64,000 nt of DNA from contig NZ_CP051155.1 in the NCBI RefSeq assembly GCF_012277275.1, positions 1,860,001 to 1,924,000 of the forward strand, read 5' to 3'. Below the pieces are notes generated by a model. The model was not told the DNA's origin and searched no databases. It saw only the letters and a program-made list of their open reading frames with translations. This stretch comes from Gephyromycinifex aptenodytis (GTDB taxonomy: Bacteria > Actinomycetota > Actinomycetes > Actinomycetales > Dermatophilaceae). A program made the position numbers and the translations under genes. Shown here piece by piece: positions 18,878-26,105 of this stretch (position 1 is the first letter of the stretch; each line of letters opens with the position of its first letter).

Positions 18878-19992
18878 CGCGTGCCGATAGCCGGCTCCTC
18901 CCAGGGGAAGGGTCGACTCTTGTGGGCCAGCGCCGGTTTTTCGACCAGGAACCACGACAGCGCGGCGGCCACGGCGGCCAACAGGACCGCGATGACGATG
19001 AACGGGACCACCCCGAGAGCGGCCACCCCGAGCAGTGTCAGCAGGGTCTCGATAGGCCAATGGAAGATGTACATGCCGTAAGACAGGTCGAAGCCTGGGT
19101 CCCAGCGCAGCGGCAGGGCGACGACGGCCCACAGGCACAGGTAGGCGAAGCCGACCCCGGCCACCGGCCGATAGTCGGGCAGGAAGGCCAGCCCCAACGC
19201 CACGAGCAGCAGCCCGGCAAGCGCCCAGCGCCCCGAGATGGGGATGCGGTGGGCGAAGAGCAGCCCGCACGCCCCGAGCAGGAACATAAAGAAGAAGCGG
19301 CGCATCTGCTGGGCCGGCAGGTCGAGCAGTCCGAGGGCTGCCACCTCGTTCAGCACGCCCAGCACGATCACCAGCGCGGGCATCCACCGCACCCGCCGGG
19401 TGAGGAAGCCGGCCACGCCGAGCGCGGCGATGAGCAGATAGCAAACGAATTCGTAGTAGAGCGTCCACAGCGCGCCGTTGACCACCCCCGGGGTGAAGGT
19501 GGTGTGCGGTGCGCCGCCGACCGAGAAGTCGAACATGTGCAGCGCCGCGTTCTTCCAGATGTAGGAGAAGGCCTGCGGATACACCGACAGCGGCGGGCGC
19601 CCTTCCAGCAGGGTGATCAGTGGCGCCAGTACGACGGCGGTGAAGATCAGGCACACCCAGAAAGCGGGCAGGATGCGCAGCGCTCGATGCCACAGGTAGC
19701 GGGCTGGGGAGCCCAGCCGCAGGTAACTCATCGTCACCAGGAAACCGGACAGGACGAAGAACGCGTCGACGGCCAGATCACCCAGGTGGGTGGGCCCCAA
19801 CCGCGGATCGACTCCGAACGTCGGCTGCTCGCCGAAAGCGACCGCTCCGGCGTGGACCATCGCCACCAAGCTCGCCAGCCCCAAGCGCAACATCGTCAGG
19901 CTGTTCGCTTTTGGATTGAATTCGGACTTCAACGTTCGGGCGCGTGAAGAACCCGACTTGGCCGTGACAGGCCGTGCGATGTCCAGAACCAT
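18874..19992 (-). CDS. Acyltransferase 3 family membrane protein (OafA/YrhL type)
   Basis: 372 residues if started at the ATG at 19992, which has GGGGGA 5 bases upstream; the frame continues to 20124 but without a better start. About ten membrane segments. Family marks: LRLGLASLVAMVHAG, DLAVDAFFVLSGFLVTMSYLR and FDLSYGMYIFHWPIE. The family transfers acyl groups to cell-surface carbohydrates or peptidoglycan; the substrate here is unknown. Its stop overlaps that of the convergent LON gene (CTAG), so no terminator fits between them. Confidence 0.87.
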   Translation of the reverse strand: MVLDIARPVTAKSGSSRARTLKSEFNPKANSLTMLRLGLASLVAMVHAGAVAFGEQPTFGVDPRLGPTHLGDLAVDAFFVLSGFLVTMSYLRLGSPARYLWHRALRILPAFWVCLIFTAVVLAPLITLLEGRPPLSVYPQAFSYIWKNAALHMFDFSVGGAPHTTFTPGVVNGALWTLYYEFVCYLLIAALGVAGFLTRRVRWMPALVIVLGVLNEVAALGLLDLPAQQMRRFFFMFLLGACGLLFAHRIPISGRWALAGLLLVALGLAFLPDYRPVAGVGFAYLCLWAVVALPLRWDPGFDLSYGMYIFHWPIETLLTLLGVAALGVVPFIVIAVLLAAVAAALSWFLVEKPALAHKSRPFPWEEPAIGTR

Positions 19993-20228
19993 CGTTTCCC
20001 CCGTATATCTCCGTCTCCCCCCACGAGCGTTCAGGACGCTCGTCCGATAAAACTCTAACGTTGCGTCACAGTTGCTGTCCAACCTCGAATCAACATCACC
20101 GCAGGCGCCCGAAATCCCCGACACCCGGTGAAAATCATTGCGTTCCAGCGCTTCTGCTTATGTATCTCGTCGACGGGTCGCAGTGGGTGCCCGCCGGATG
20201 TATAGATGCGAAAGCCGACCGGTCCTTT

Positions 20229-20260
20229 CCGGCGGTGTTGCGCGCGCGCAACACCGCCGG
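20229..20260. promoter_or_regulatory. Perfect 32-bp palindrome upstream of a small gene
   Basis: Two 16-base arms (20229-20244 and 20245-20260) meet without a spacer, centred on alternating CG. It ends 18 bases before the ATG at 20279. The lack of a loop argues for a dimeric operator or a cruciform-forming site more than a terminator, though it could also fold in the leader RNA and hide the weak ribosome site. Confidence 0.5.
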
Positions 20261-20278
20261 GCGCCCGATAGTGGTGGC

Positions 20279-20716
20279 ATGACTGAACTCAGCAAAGACC
20301 AGCACGACACCATCCGACGCGCCGCCTACGGCGCCATCGCCCTTGTCTCTCAGGCCGATCCCGGCTTCTTCGCGATGTTCTCGGAGTCGATGGCCGGCTC
20401 CAAGGCACTCGCGGCTGCTCCGGAGCCGGTGCGCGAGTTGCTCGCAGGCGTGACCATGCCGCCGACCGGGACCAAGGAGCAGGTGGAGAGCGCCATCTTG
20501 GCCGACCTGTCCGAGTCCATGCAGATCTTGGCGAACGACCCCAGCGCCCGCGACGGCTTCCGGGAGGTCGTCCTGCAGGCCACCCAGAAGGTGGCTGAGG
20601 CCTCTGATGGGGTCGCCCCCGCCGAGGAAGCGATGATTCAGCGCGTACGCGCCGCGGTCTCCGGCGAGAACGCCCCAGGCACCGGGGTTCAGGACACCCC
20701 GCCCAGCACGCTCTAA
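20279..20716 (+). CDS. Hypothetical small acidic helical protein
   Basis: 145 residues from the ATG at 20279. Mostly helical and acidic (MTELSKDQHDTIRRAAYGAI, then EEAMIQRVRAAVSGEN) with no signal peptide, membrane segment or motif I recognise. Regular actinobacterial codon use and a strong hairpin after the stop support it as a real gene. A perfect 32-bp palindrome just upstream suggests regulation. Function unknown. Confidence 0.65.
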   Translation: MTELSKDQHDTIRRAAYGAIALVSQADPGFFAMFSESMAGSKALAAAPEPVRELLAGVTMPPTGTKEQVESAILADLSESMQILANDPSARDGFREVVLQATQKVAEASDGVAPAEEAMIQRVRAAVSGENAPGTGVQDTPPSTL

Positions 20717-20735
20717 GAGCCCGCGACTACGACAA

Positions 20736-20771
20736 AGCGGGGCAGCCACGCAGTTGCGTGGCTGCCCCGCT
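20736..20771. terminator. Bidirectional hairpin terminator
   Basis: 16-bp perfect stem (20736-20751 with 20756-20771) and a 4-base loop, between convergent genes. Confidence 0.85.
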
Positions 20772-20810
20772 CGTTGTCGAACAGGCCCGCAGTTAGGCCC
20801 TGGACAGAGC

Positions 20811-21335
20811 TCAGGAGAGAAGGCGAATCTGGAACGGGTATTGGAAAGACTCGCCCCGGTTTGCCCGGACCGCACCAAGGACGTGGTAAATGAGTTGCAG
20901 AAGAAAGGCGACGATAACCATCGGGATCCCGACGATTGCCCCGATGAATGTGAAGATAGCCAGCCACCCCGCGATCGTCACCAGCCACATGGCGATGTTG
21001 AAGTTGAAGGCGCCGGCCGCAGCTTCCCGCACATACTGGCTGCGGTCCTTGTAGATCGCCCACACGATGAGCGGGCCGACGAAACTCAACCATCCTGCGC
21101 TGAGGATCAAGGCGCCGATCGTGCTCAGGTGCGCCAGCATCGCCATCGACTGCTCGTCTGAGCTTGCGGGCCCGCGCTGGTAGGGCGGGATCGGGCCGGG
21201 AGCAGCTGAGTAGGGAGCCGCGTACGGGTCGGAAGCCGCGTACGGGTCGGCGGGGCCGGGCTGGGGCTGGTAATTGAAGTGGGGGTCCTCTTCCCACGGG
21301 GTATTTGATCGTGGGGCATCGGGTGTGCTCGACAT
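20811..21335 (-). CDS. DUF4870 domain membrane protein
   Basis: 174 residues, ATG at 21335. A Pro/Tyr/Ala-rich cytoplasmic-type N-terminus (about 1-60, with repeated DPYAA) leads into the DUF4870 core: AMLAHLSTIGAL, LSFVGPLIVWAIYKDRSQYV, then three to four hydrophobic helices. The family is of unknown function, widespread in Gram-positives. Divergent from serA. Confidence 0.85.
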   Translation of the reverse strand: MSSTPDAPRSNTPWEEDPHFNYQPQPGPADPYAASDPYAAPYSAAPGPIPPYQRGPASSDEQSMAMLAHLSTIGALILSAGWLSFVGPLIVWAIYKDRSQYVREAAAGAFNFNIAMWLVTIAGWLAIFTFIGAIVGIPMVIVAFLLQLIYHVLGAVRANRGESFQYPFQIRLLS

Positions 21336-21458
21336 CTGCTCTCCTCACAGCGGCGCGTCCCGCCGTTGCGGCGGGGGTCTTGCCTCGAGCCTAAGAACGC
21401 GACGATCTGTAAGCGAGCCCACGGCCTCCATTTCAGGGCAGAGCCGGGGTTTTCTCAG

Positions 21459-21493
21459 GGTGGACCCTCACCAGATCGCAGCCAGGGTCCACC
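21459..21493. promoter_or_regulatory. Inverted repeat in the serA upstream region
   Basis: Arms of 10 bases (21459-21468 and 21484-21493) separated by 15 bases, about 75 bases before the serA GTG. The left arm sits in a smaller palindrome (AGGGT-GG-ACCCT). It may be an operator for serA or for the divergent DUF4870 gene, or a leader hairpin. Confidence 0.35.
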
Positions 21494-21566
21494 ACGGGCG
21501 GGCAGCGGGGATCGACAGGTGAACACCTCCCCGCTCGTAAGGTGCGTCGGTGGCACCATCGGGGGC

Positions 21567-22763
21567 GTGAAGGCGCTGCTGCTAGAAAACGTCCATTCGC
21601 TGGCCACCTCCTTGCTCGAAAACGCAGGGATCGAGGTCGAGACCCGCACCGGGGCACTCGACGAGGTCGAGCTCACCCACGCGCTGCGAGATGTCGACCT
21701 GCTCGGCATCCGCTCCACGACGCAGGTGAGCGCCGCTGCACTGGAGGCCAACCCGCACCTGATGGCCGTTGGCACGTTTTGCATCGGCACGAATCAGGTC
21801 GATCTGGAAGCGGCCGCCCGGCTGGGTATCCCGGTGTTCAACGCGCCGTTCAGCAACACCCGCTCGGTGGTCGAGCTGGCGATCGCCGAGATCATCGTGA
21901 TGGCGCGCCGCCTGACCGAGAAGGACCGCGCGCTGCACGGCGGGATCTGGGACAAACAGGCCAAGGGCAGCCACGAGATCCGCGGGCGCAAGCTGGGCAT
22001 CGTCGGGTACGGCAATATCGGCAGCCAGTTGTCGGTGATCGCCGAGATGCTCGGCATGGAGGTGTACTTCTACGACACCGTCGACAAGCTCGCGCTGGGC
22101 AACGCCCGCCGCTGCGGCTCGTTGGAGGAGCTGCTGGACATCGCCGAGACGGTGACGCTGCACGTGGACGGCCGGGAGGGCAACGCCGGATTCTTCGGCC
22201 CGGAACAGTTTGCCCGGATGCGTAAACGCTCGCTGTTCCTCAACCTCTCCCGCGGCTTCGTCGTCGACTACGAAAGCCTGCGCGAGCATCTGCTCACCGG
22301 GCATATAGCGGGGGCCGCGGTGGATGTCTTCCCGAATGAGCCCAAGAGTCGCGGCGATGCTTTCACCTCGCCGCTGCAGGGTCTGCCGAATGTCGTGTTG
22401 ACCCCGCACGTAGGCGGTTCGACCGAGGAGGCTCAGGAAGATATCGGTCGGTTCGTCGCGGGCAAGCTACGCGACTATGTGCGCCTGGGTACCACCACGT
22501 TGGCGGTCAACCTGCCGACGCTGACCTTGGCCCAGGAACCCGGCAAGCACCGCCTGACCCACGTTCACCTCAACACTCCGGGGGTGATGGCCACGGTCAA
22601 CAACGTGTTCGCCGAGCACGAGGTGAACATCGACAGCCAACTCCTGGCCACTCGCGGCCGGTACGGCTACGTCGTCAGCGACATCTCGACCGACATCGCC
22701 GAGGACGCGATGGCAGCCATTCAGGCGATGCCGGAAACGATCCGGCTGCGGCGCATCGGCTGA
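21567..22763 (+). CDS. serA: D-3-phosphoglycerate dehydrogenase
   Basis: 398 residues from the GTG at 21567, preceded by GGGGGC; the longer open frame upstream contains no family sequence. First step of serine synthesis. NAD-binding GIVGYGNIGSQLSVIAEMLG, substrate segment FCIGTNQVDLEAAA and NAPFSNTRSVVELAI, and the catalytic His region TPHVGGSTEEAQED are present. A C-terminal ACT domain (about 325-398; HLNTPGVMATVNNVFAEHEV) should bind serine for feedback inhibition. Length and motifs match the E. coli type, not the longer type with an extra intervening domain found in mycobacteria. Confidence 0.93.
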   Translation: MKALLLENVHSLATSLLENAGIEVETRTGALDEVELTHALRDVDLLGIRSTTQVSAAALEANPHLMAVGTFCIGTNQVDLEAAARLGIPVFNAPFSNTRSVVELAIAEIIVMARRLTEKDRALHGGIWDKQAKGSHEIRGRKLGIVGYGNIGSQLSVIAEMLGMEVYFYDTVDKLALGNARRCGSLEELLDIAETVTLHVDGREGNAGFFGPEQFARMRKRSLFLNLSRGFVVDYESLREHLLTGHIAGAAVDVFPNEPKSRGDAFTSPLQGLPNVVLTPHVGGSTEEAQEDIGRFVAGKLRDYVRLGTTTLAVNLPTLTLAQEPGKHRLTHVHLNTPGVMATVNNVFAEHEVNIDSQLLATRGRYGYVVSDISTDIAEDAMAAIQAMPETIRLRRIG

Positions 22764-22848
22764 GGGCTCGACCAGCACGAGGCGGGAGCACCCACCGCGC
22801 GCGGGCCGGGCCAAGCCGTTCGCGCTGGAGCCTTCGGGTGGCATCTGG

Positions 22849-23280
22849 TCAGCCGGTGAGCGGCACGTCAAGGTCGGCGAGCAGCGCCCGCACCCGCGCG
22901 GCGATGTCGTCACGGATGAGCCGCATGCGCTCGACACCCTCGATGCCGCGCTCAGAAGGCTCGTCGGTGTGCCAGGTTTCGATGGGCGCCCGCATGCCGG
23001 GGACGGGCGCGAGGGCGGCCTCGGCACCGAGAACGATGACGCGGTCGGCAGCGGCCATGATGGCCGGGTCGACCGGCTTGGGAAACTCACCGGTCACGTC
23101 GGCGCCGATCTCTTCGAGCGCGGCGACGCTGAGCGCGTTCAGGTCGCTCTTGGGTGCGGTTCCGGCCGAGTGCACGGTGAGCCGCCGGCCGCCGAGGTGG
23201 CGAGCGATGGCGGCGGCCATCTGAGATTTACCGCCGTTGCCGACGCAGACGAACAGGACAGCGGGGGCGTGTGCGCTCAC
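22849..23280 (-). CDS. arsC: ArsC-type low-molecular-weight phosphatase / arsenate reductase
   Basis: 143 residues from the GTG at 23280 with AGGAG 8 bases upstream. It has the low-molecular-weight phosphatase P-loop as CVGNGGKS (C12 to S19). The usual arginine of C-x5-R is a lysine (K18), a variant I believe is seen in other actinobacterial ArsC-like proteins. The location downstream of acr3 and near arsR supports arsenate reduction, in Actinobacteria usually through mycothiol and mycoredoxin. The stop lies 86 bases from the convergent serA stop. Confidence 0.82.
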   Translation of the reverse strand: MSAHAPAVLFVCVGNGGKSQMAAAIARHLGGRRLTVHSAGTAPKSDLNALSVAALEEIGADVTGEFPKPVDPAIMAAADRVIVLGAEAALAPVPGMRAPIETWHTDEPSERGIEGVERMRLIRDDIAARVRALLADLDVPLTG

Positions 23281-23353
23281 GGGCAGGCTCCTGGGCAAGG
23301 TCAATACGGCGCGACGGTCGATTGGCCGCCGCGGTGCGGAGTAAACCCTCAGG

Positions 23354-24478
23354 TCAGCGGGTCGGCACGGAGGCGTCGCCGGGGAAGAGACGCCGCCCCG
23401 CCCACAGCGAGAGATACACCAGCGCCACGAGGACGGGCACCTCGATGAGCGGGCCGACCACACCGGCCAGCGCCTGGCCGGAGGTGATCCCGAAGGTTCC
23501 GATGGCCACGGCGATGGCCAGCTCGAAGTTGTTGCCTGCGGCGGTGAAAGCGACGGTCGTCGAGCGGGCGTAGTTCAGCCCTGCGGCACGAGATGCCAGC
23601 AGCGAGCCGCCGAACATGAGAATGAAGTAGGCCAGGAGCGGCAGCGCGATCCGAGCGACGTCCCACGGCGCGGAGGTGATCGCCTCACCTTGCAGGGCGA
23701 ACAGCAGCACGATGGTGAACAGCAGGCCGTACAGCGCCCACGGGCCCAGCTTCGGAAGCAGCACGGACTCGTACCATTCGCGGCCCTTGGCTTTCTCCCC
23801 GAAGTGGCGGGTGAGGAACCCCGCGAGCAGCGGAATGCCGAGGAAGATGAGCACCGAGGTGAAGATCGCCCAGACGGAGAAGTCGACGTCGGTCGTGGGC
23901 AGCCCGAGCCAGCCGGGCAGCACCTGCAGGTAGAACCAGCCGAGCCCGGCGAAGGCCAACACCTGGAACAGGGAGTTGACGGCCACGAGCACGGCGGCCG
24001 CTTCCCGATCCCCGCAGGCCAGGTCATTCCAGATGAGCACCATCGCGATGCAGCGGGCAAGGCCGACGATGATGAGGCCGGTGCGGTACTCGGGTAGATC
24101 TGGCAGCAACGCCCAGGCGAGCACGAACATCAGCGCCGGCCCGAGGATCCAGTTGAGCACGATGGACAGAGTCATCAGGCGCCGGTCGGAGGTGATGCGG
24201 CTGGTCTCGTCGTAGCGGACCTTGGCCAGTACGGGGTACATCATGACGAGCAGCCCGATGGCGATGGGCAGCGAGACCTCGCCGACCTTGACGGCCTCCA
24301 GGGTGGCGTCCAGGCCGGGGACGAACCGGCCTAGGAGCAGCCCGAGGATCATTGCGGCGATGATCCACACCGGCAGAAAGCGGTCGAGGAAGGACAGCTT
24401 CGCAGCGACGTTGCTCGGGGAGCCGGTGCTGCTGGCTGGGTGGGTGGCCTGACTGTCGGGGGACGCGTGATGCGGCAC
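23354..24478 (-). CDS. acr3: Acr3-type arsenite efflux permease
   Basis: 374 residues; GTG at 24478 with GAGGAG about 7 bases upstream. About ten membrane segments with Acr3 signatures: FLPVWIIAAMILGLLLGRF, MMYPVLAKVRYDE, LARCIAMVLIWNDLACGD (the conserved Cys of TM4) and FTAAGNNFELAIAVAIG. It exports As(III) from the cytoplasm. The gene is followed by arsC on the same strand and divergent from arsR, forming a complete minimal arsenic cassette. Confidence 0.92.
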   Translation of the reverse strand: MPHHASPDSQATHPASSTGSPSNVAAKLSFLDRFLPVWIIAAMILGLLLGRFVPGLDATLEAVKVGEVSLPIAIGLLVMMYPVLAKVRYDETSRITSDRRLMTLSIVLNWILGPALMFVLAWALLPDLPEYRTGLIIVGLARCIAMVLIWNDLACGDREAAAVLVAVNSLFQVLAFAGLGWFYLQVLPGWLGLPTTDVDFSVWAIFTSVLIFLGIPLLAGFLTRHFGEKAKGREWYESVLLPKLGPWALYGLLFTIVLLFALQGEAITSAPWDVARIALPLLAYFILMFGGSLLASRAAGLNYARSTTVAFTAAGNNFELAIAVAIGTFGITSGQALAGVVGPLIEVPVLVALVYLSLWAGRRLFPGDASVPTR

Positions 24479-24528
24479 CGAGGACTCCTCGCATTGATGG
24501 TGATCTATGCGTGAAGGTAGGCGGTCAT

Positions 24529-24544
24529 ATAGACATCTGTCAAT
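24529..24544. promoter_or_regulatory. Probable ArsR operator and divergent promoters
   Basis: A near-palindrome of form AT-n-GACA-nn-TGTC-n-AT. It overlaps a TTGACA -35 read on the minus strand toward acr3 and lies against a TAGACA/TAGAGT promoter pair read toward arsR. One bound repressor could therefore block both directions. Confidence 0.55.
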
Positions 24545-24563
24545 GTGGGGCTAGAGTGTCGGA

Positions 24564-24959
24564 ATGGCTGCCCCGAACATGCTCCACCTCGACCCCGCCC
24601 GGATCGGCGCGGGCTCGGCCCCCACCGCTGACCCGACCTCATCCGAATGCGCGCCCGGGGCCGCGGACGACCTGCTTGCGGCCGATGAAGCTGCAGCGCA
24701 GGCGACCCTGTTCAAAGCACTGTCAGACCCGACCCGCCTGCGTCTGCTGCGGTACGTGGCAGCATCCCCACAAGGAACCGCGTGTGCCTGCCACCTGCCG
24801 GACGCGCTGGGCATCAGCCAGCCGACCCTGAGCCACCACATGAAGAAGCTCGTCGAAGCCGGCTTGGTCACCCGGGAGCAGCGCGGTCGTTGGGCGCACT
24901 ACACCCTCAACGACGCTACCCTCGCCCGCGCCCGAGCCGCTTTGAGCGCCCAACCGTGA
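24564..24959 (+). CDS. arsR: ArsR-family metalloregulatory repressor
   Basis: 131 residues, ATG at 24564. Winged-helix ArsR fold: LFKALSDPTRLRLLRYVA, then the recognition helix LGISQPTLSHHMKKLVEAGL and wing REQRGRWAHYTL. The As(III) sensor site is probably CACH in GTACACHLPDAL, equivalent to the CVCDL site of classic ArsR. A 35-residue Ala/Asp-rich N-terminal extension precedes the fold. It should repress acr3-arsC and itself from the shared 85-base intergenic region. Confidence 0.9.
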   Translation: MAAPNMLHLDPARIGAGSAPTADPTSSECAPGAADDLLAADEAAAQATLFKALSDPTRLRLLRYVAASPQGTACACHLPDALGISQPTLSHHMKKLVEAGLVTREQRGRWAHYTLNDATLARARAALSAQP

Positions 24960-25152
24960 GCGCGCCCAGCGCCCTGCTGAACAGGCAGGATTCCGCCCGA
25001 GAACCGACTGCGCCGCCGCCATCGGACGGGCCCACCCGCAGCCTCGGCAGGCCCGTAGGTCCAGTGCTGTGGCTCTTCCCGGCAACACTGCCCAATCTCT
25101 CGCCGGGGCTGGCCTGCGAGACTGGCGCTATCGGCATTCGAGGAGGCGCGGG

Positions 25153-25959
25153 ATGGATCTGGCGGCGGCGGTAAAGGACTGGCCGGTGGGGTCGGCTTCG
25201 GTAGCGGTCATCACGGCGGAGGGCGGCATCGTCGACGTGCACGACGACGGGCGCAGCTACCCCTGGGCTTCGATCACCAAGGTCGCGACCGCCCTGACCG
25301 TCCTCGACGGTTGCCTCGAAGGGGTCATCAGCCTCGATGACGAGGTCGGCCCCGCCACCCTGGCCCACCTGCTCTCCCACGCCTCCGGGCTCAAGGTCGA
25401 CTCTGACGAGACCATGGGCCCGCCGCAGCGGCGCCGCATCTACTCCAACCGCGGGATCAACCTGGCTGCCGAACACCTGGCCGCAGCCACCGGCACCCCG
25501 TTCACCGAACAGTTGCGCGAGCGGCTGCTCGACCTGCTCGACATGAACGACACCCGCCTGGAGGGGCCGCCCGCCCACGGCATGGTCGGCACCATCGGGA
25601 ACCTGGCCGCCCTGGCCGCCGAACTACTGAACCCCACCCTGCTCATGCCACAGACCGTGGCTTGGGCCTCCACGCTCGCCTTCCCCGGCTTGGACGGCGT
25701 ACTGCCCGGCTTCGGCACCCAGAAACCCAACGACTGGGGGCTGGGCTGCGAGATCCGCGCGAACAAATCCCCGCACTGGACCGCCCCGGAGAACTCCCCT
25801 GCCACCTTCGGGCACTTCGGCCAATCCGGCAGCTTCTGCTGGGTCGACCCGCAGGCCGGGGTGGCCTGCGTCAGCTTGTGCGACACCCCGTTCGGTGACT
25901 GGGCCGCGCAGGCGTGGCCGATGCTGTCCACTGCGGTCCTGGCCGAGTACGGCGGCTGA
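25153..25959 (+). CDS. Serine hydrolase, beta-lactamase/esterase family
   Basis: 268 residues from the ATG at 25153, with AGGAGG at 25141-25146 fixing the start. Class C beta-lactamase fold: SxxK as WASITKVAT, YxN as IYSNRGINLAAEHL, and HFGQSG in place of the KTG box. It is short and lacks a signal peptide, so a cytoplasmic esterase or peptidase is likelier than a true beta-lactamase. About 190 bases between arsR and this gene hold nothing I recognise. Confidence 0.82.
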   Translation: MDLAAAVKDWPVGSASVAVITAEGGIVDVHDDGRSYPWASITKVATALTVLDGCLEGVISLDDEVGPATLAHLLSHASGLKVDSDETMGPPQRRRIYSNRGINLAAEHLAAATGTPFTEQLRERLLDLLDMNDTRLEGPPAHGMVGTIGNLAALAAELLNPTLLMPQTVAWASTLAFPGLDGVLPGFGTQKPNDWGLGCEIRANKSPHWTAPENSPATFGHFGQSGSFCWVDPQAGVACVSLCDTPFGDWAAQAWPMLSTAVLAEYGG

Positions 25960-26017
25960 TCTACCACCCGGAAAACCGTTTGCTTCTCAAAGCGTTTGCC
26001 ATCACCGCCAGAAGGTG

Positions 26018-26064
26018 ACCTAAGTCCCGAATGAGGACTTAGCCCCGGTGACCACTTTGGGCCT
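26018..26064. promoter_or_regulatory. Cluster of DosR-like boxes upstream of dmsA
   Basis: An inverted repeat CTAAGTCC-N7-GGACTTAG (26020-26042) is embedded in two outward-facing matches to the DosR/DevR-type consensus GGGACTWWAGTCCC: one read on minus as TCGGGACTTAG, one on plus as GGACTTAGCCCC. A third partial match, ACTTTGGGCC, lies at about 26054-26063. Hypoxic control would suit an anaerobic reductase. Confidence 0.4.
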
Positions 26065-26105
26065 GCAGGTAGGTTCATGTGACGACTTTGTGACTCGGAG
26101 GCAAG

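Noticed and set aside
18068-19693. 541-residue open frame on the minus strand
   Set aside because: Shadow of the acyltransferase and LON genes; low-complexity Arg/Ala/Gly composition.
22467-23090. 207-residue minus-strand open frame over the serA end
   Set aside because: Overlaps both serA and arsC in other frames and shows no motif.
25153-25959. Annotating the serine hydrolase as an antibiotic-resistance beta-lactamase
   Set aside because: It lacks a signal peptide and is short for class C; the KTG box is replaced by HFGQSG, so esterase or peptidase activity is equally likely.
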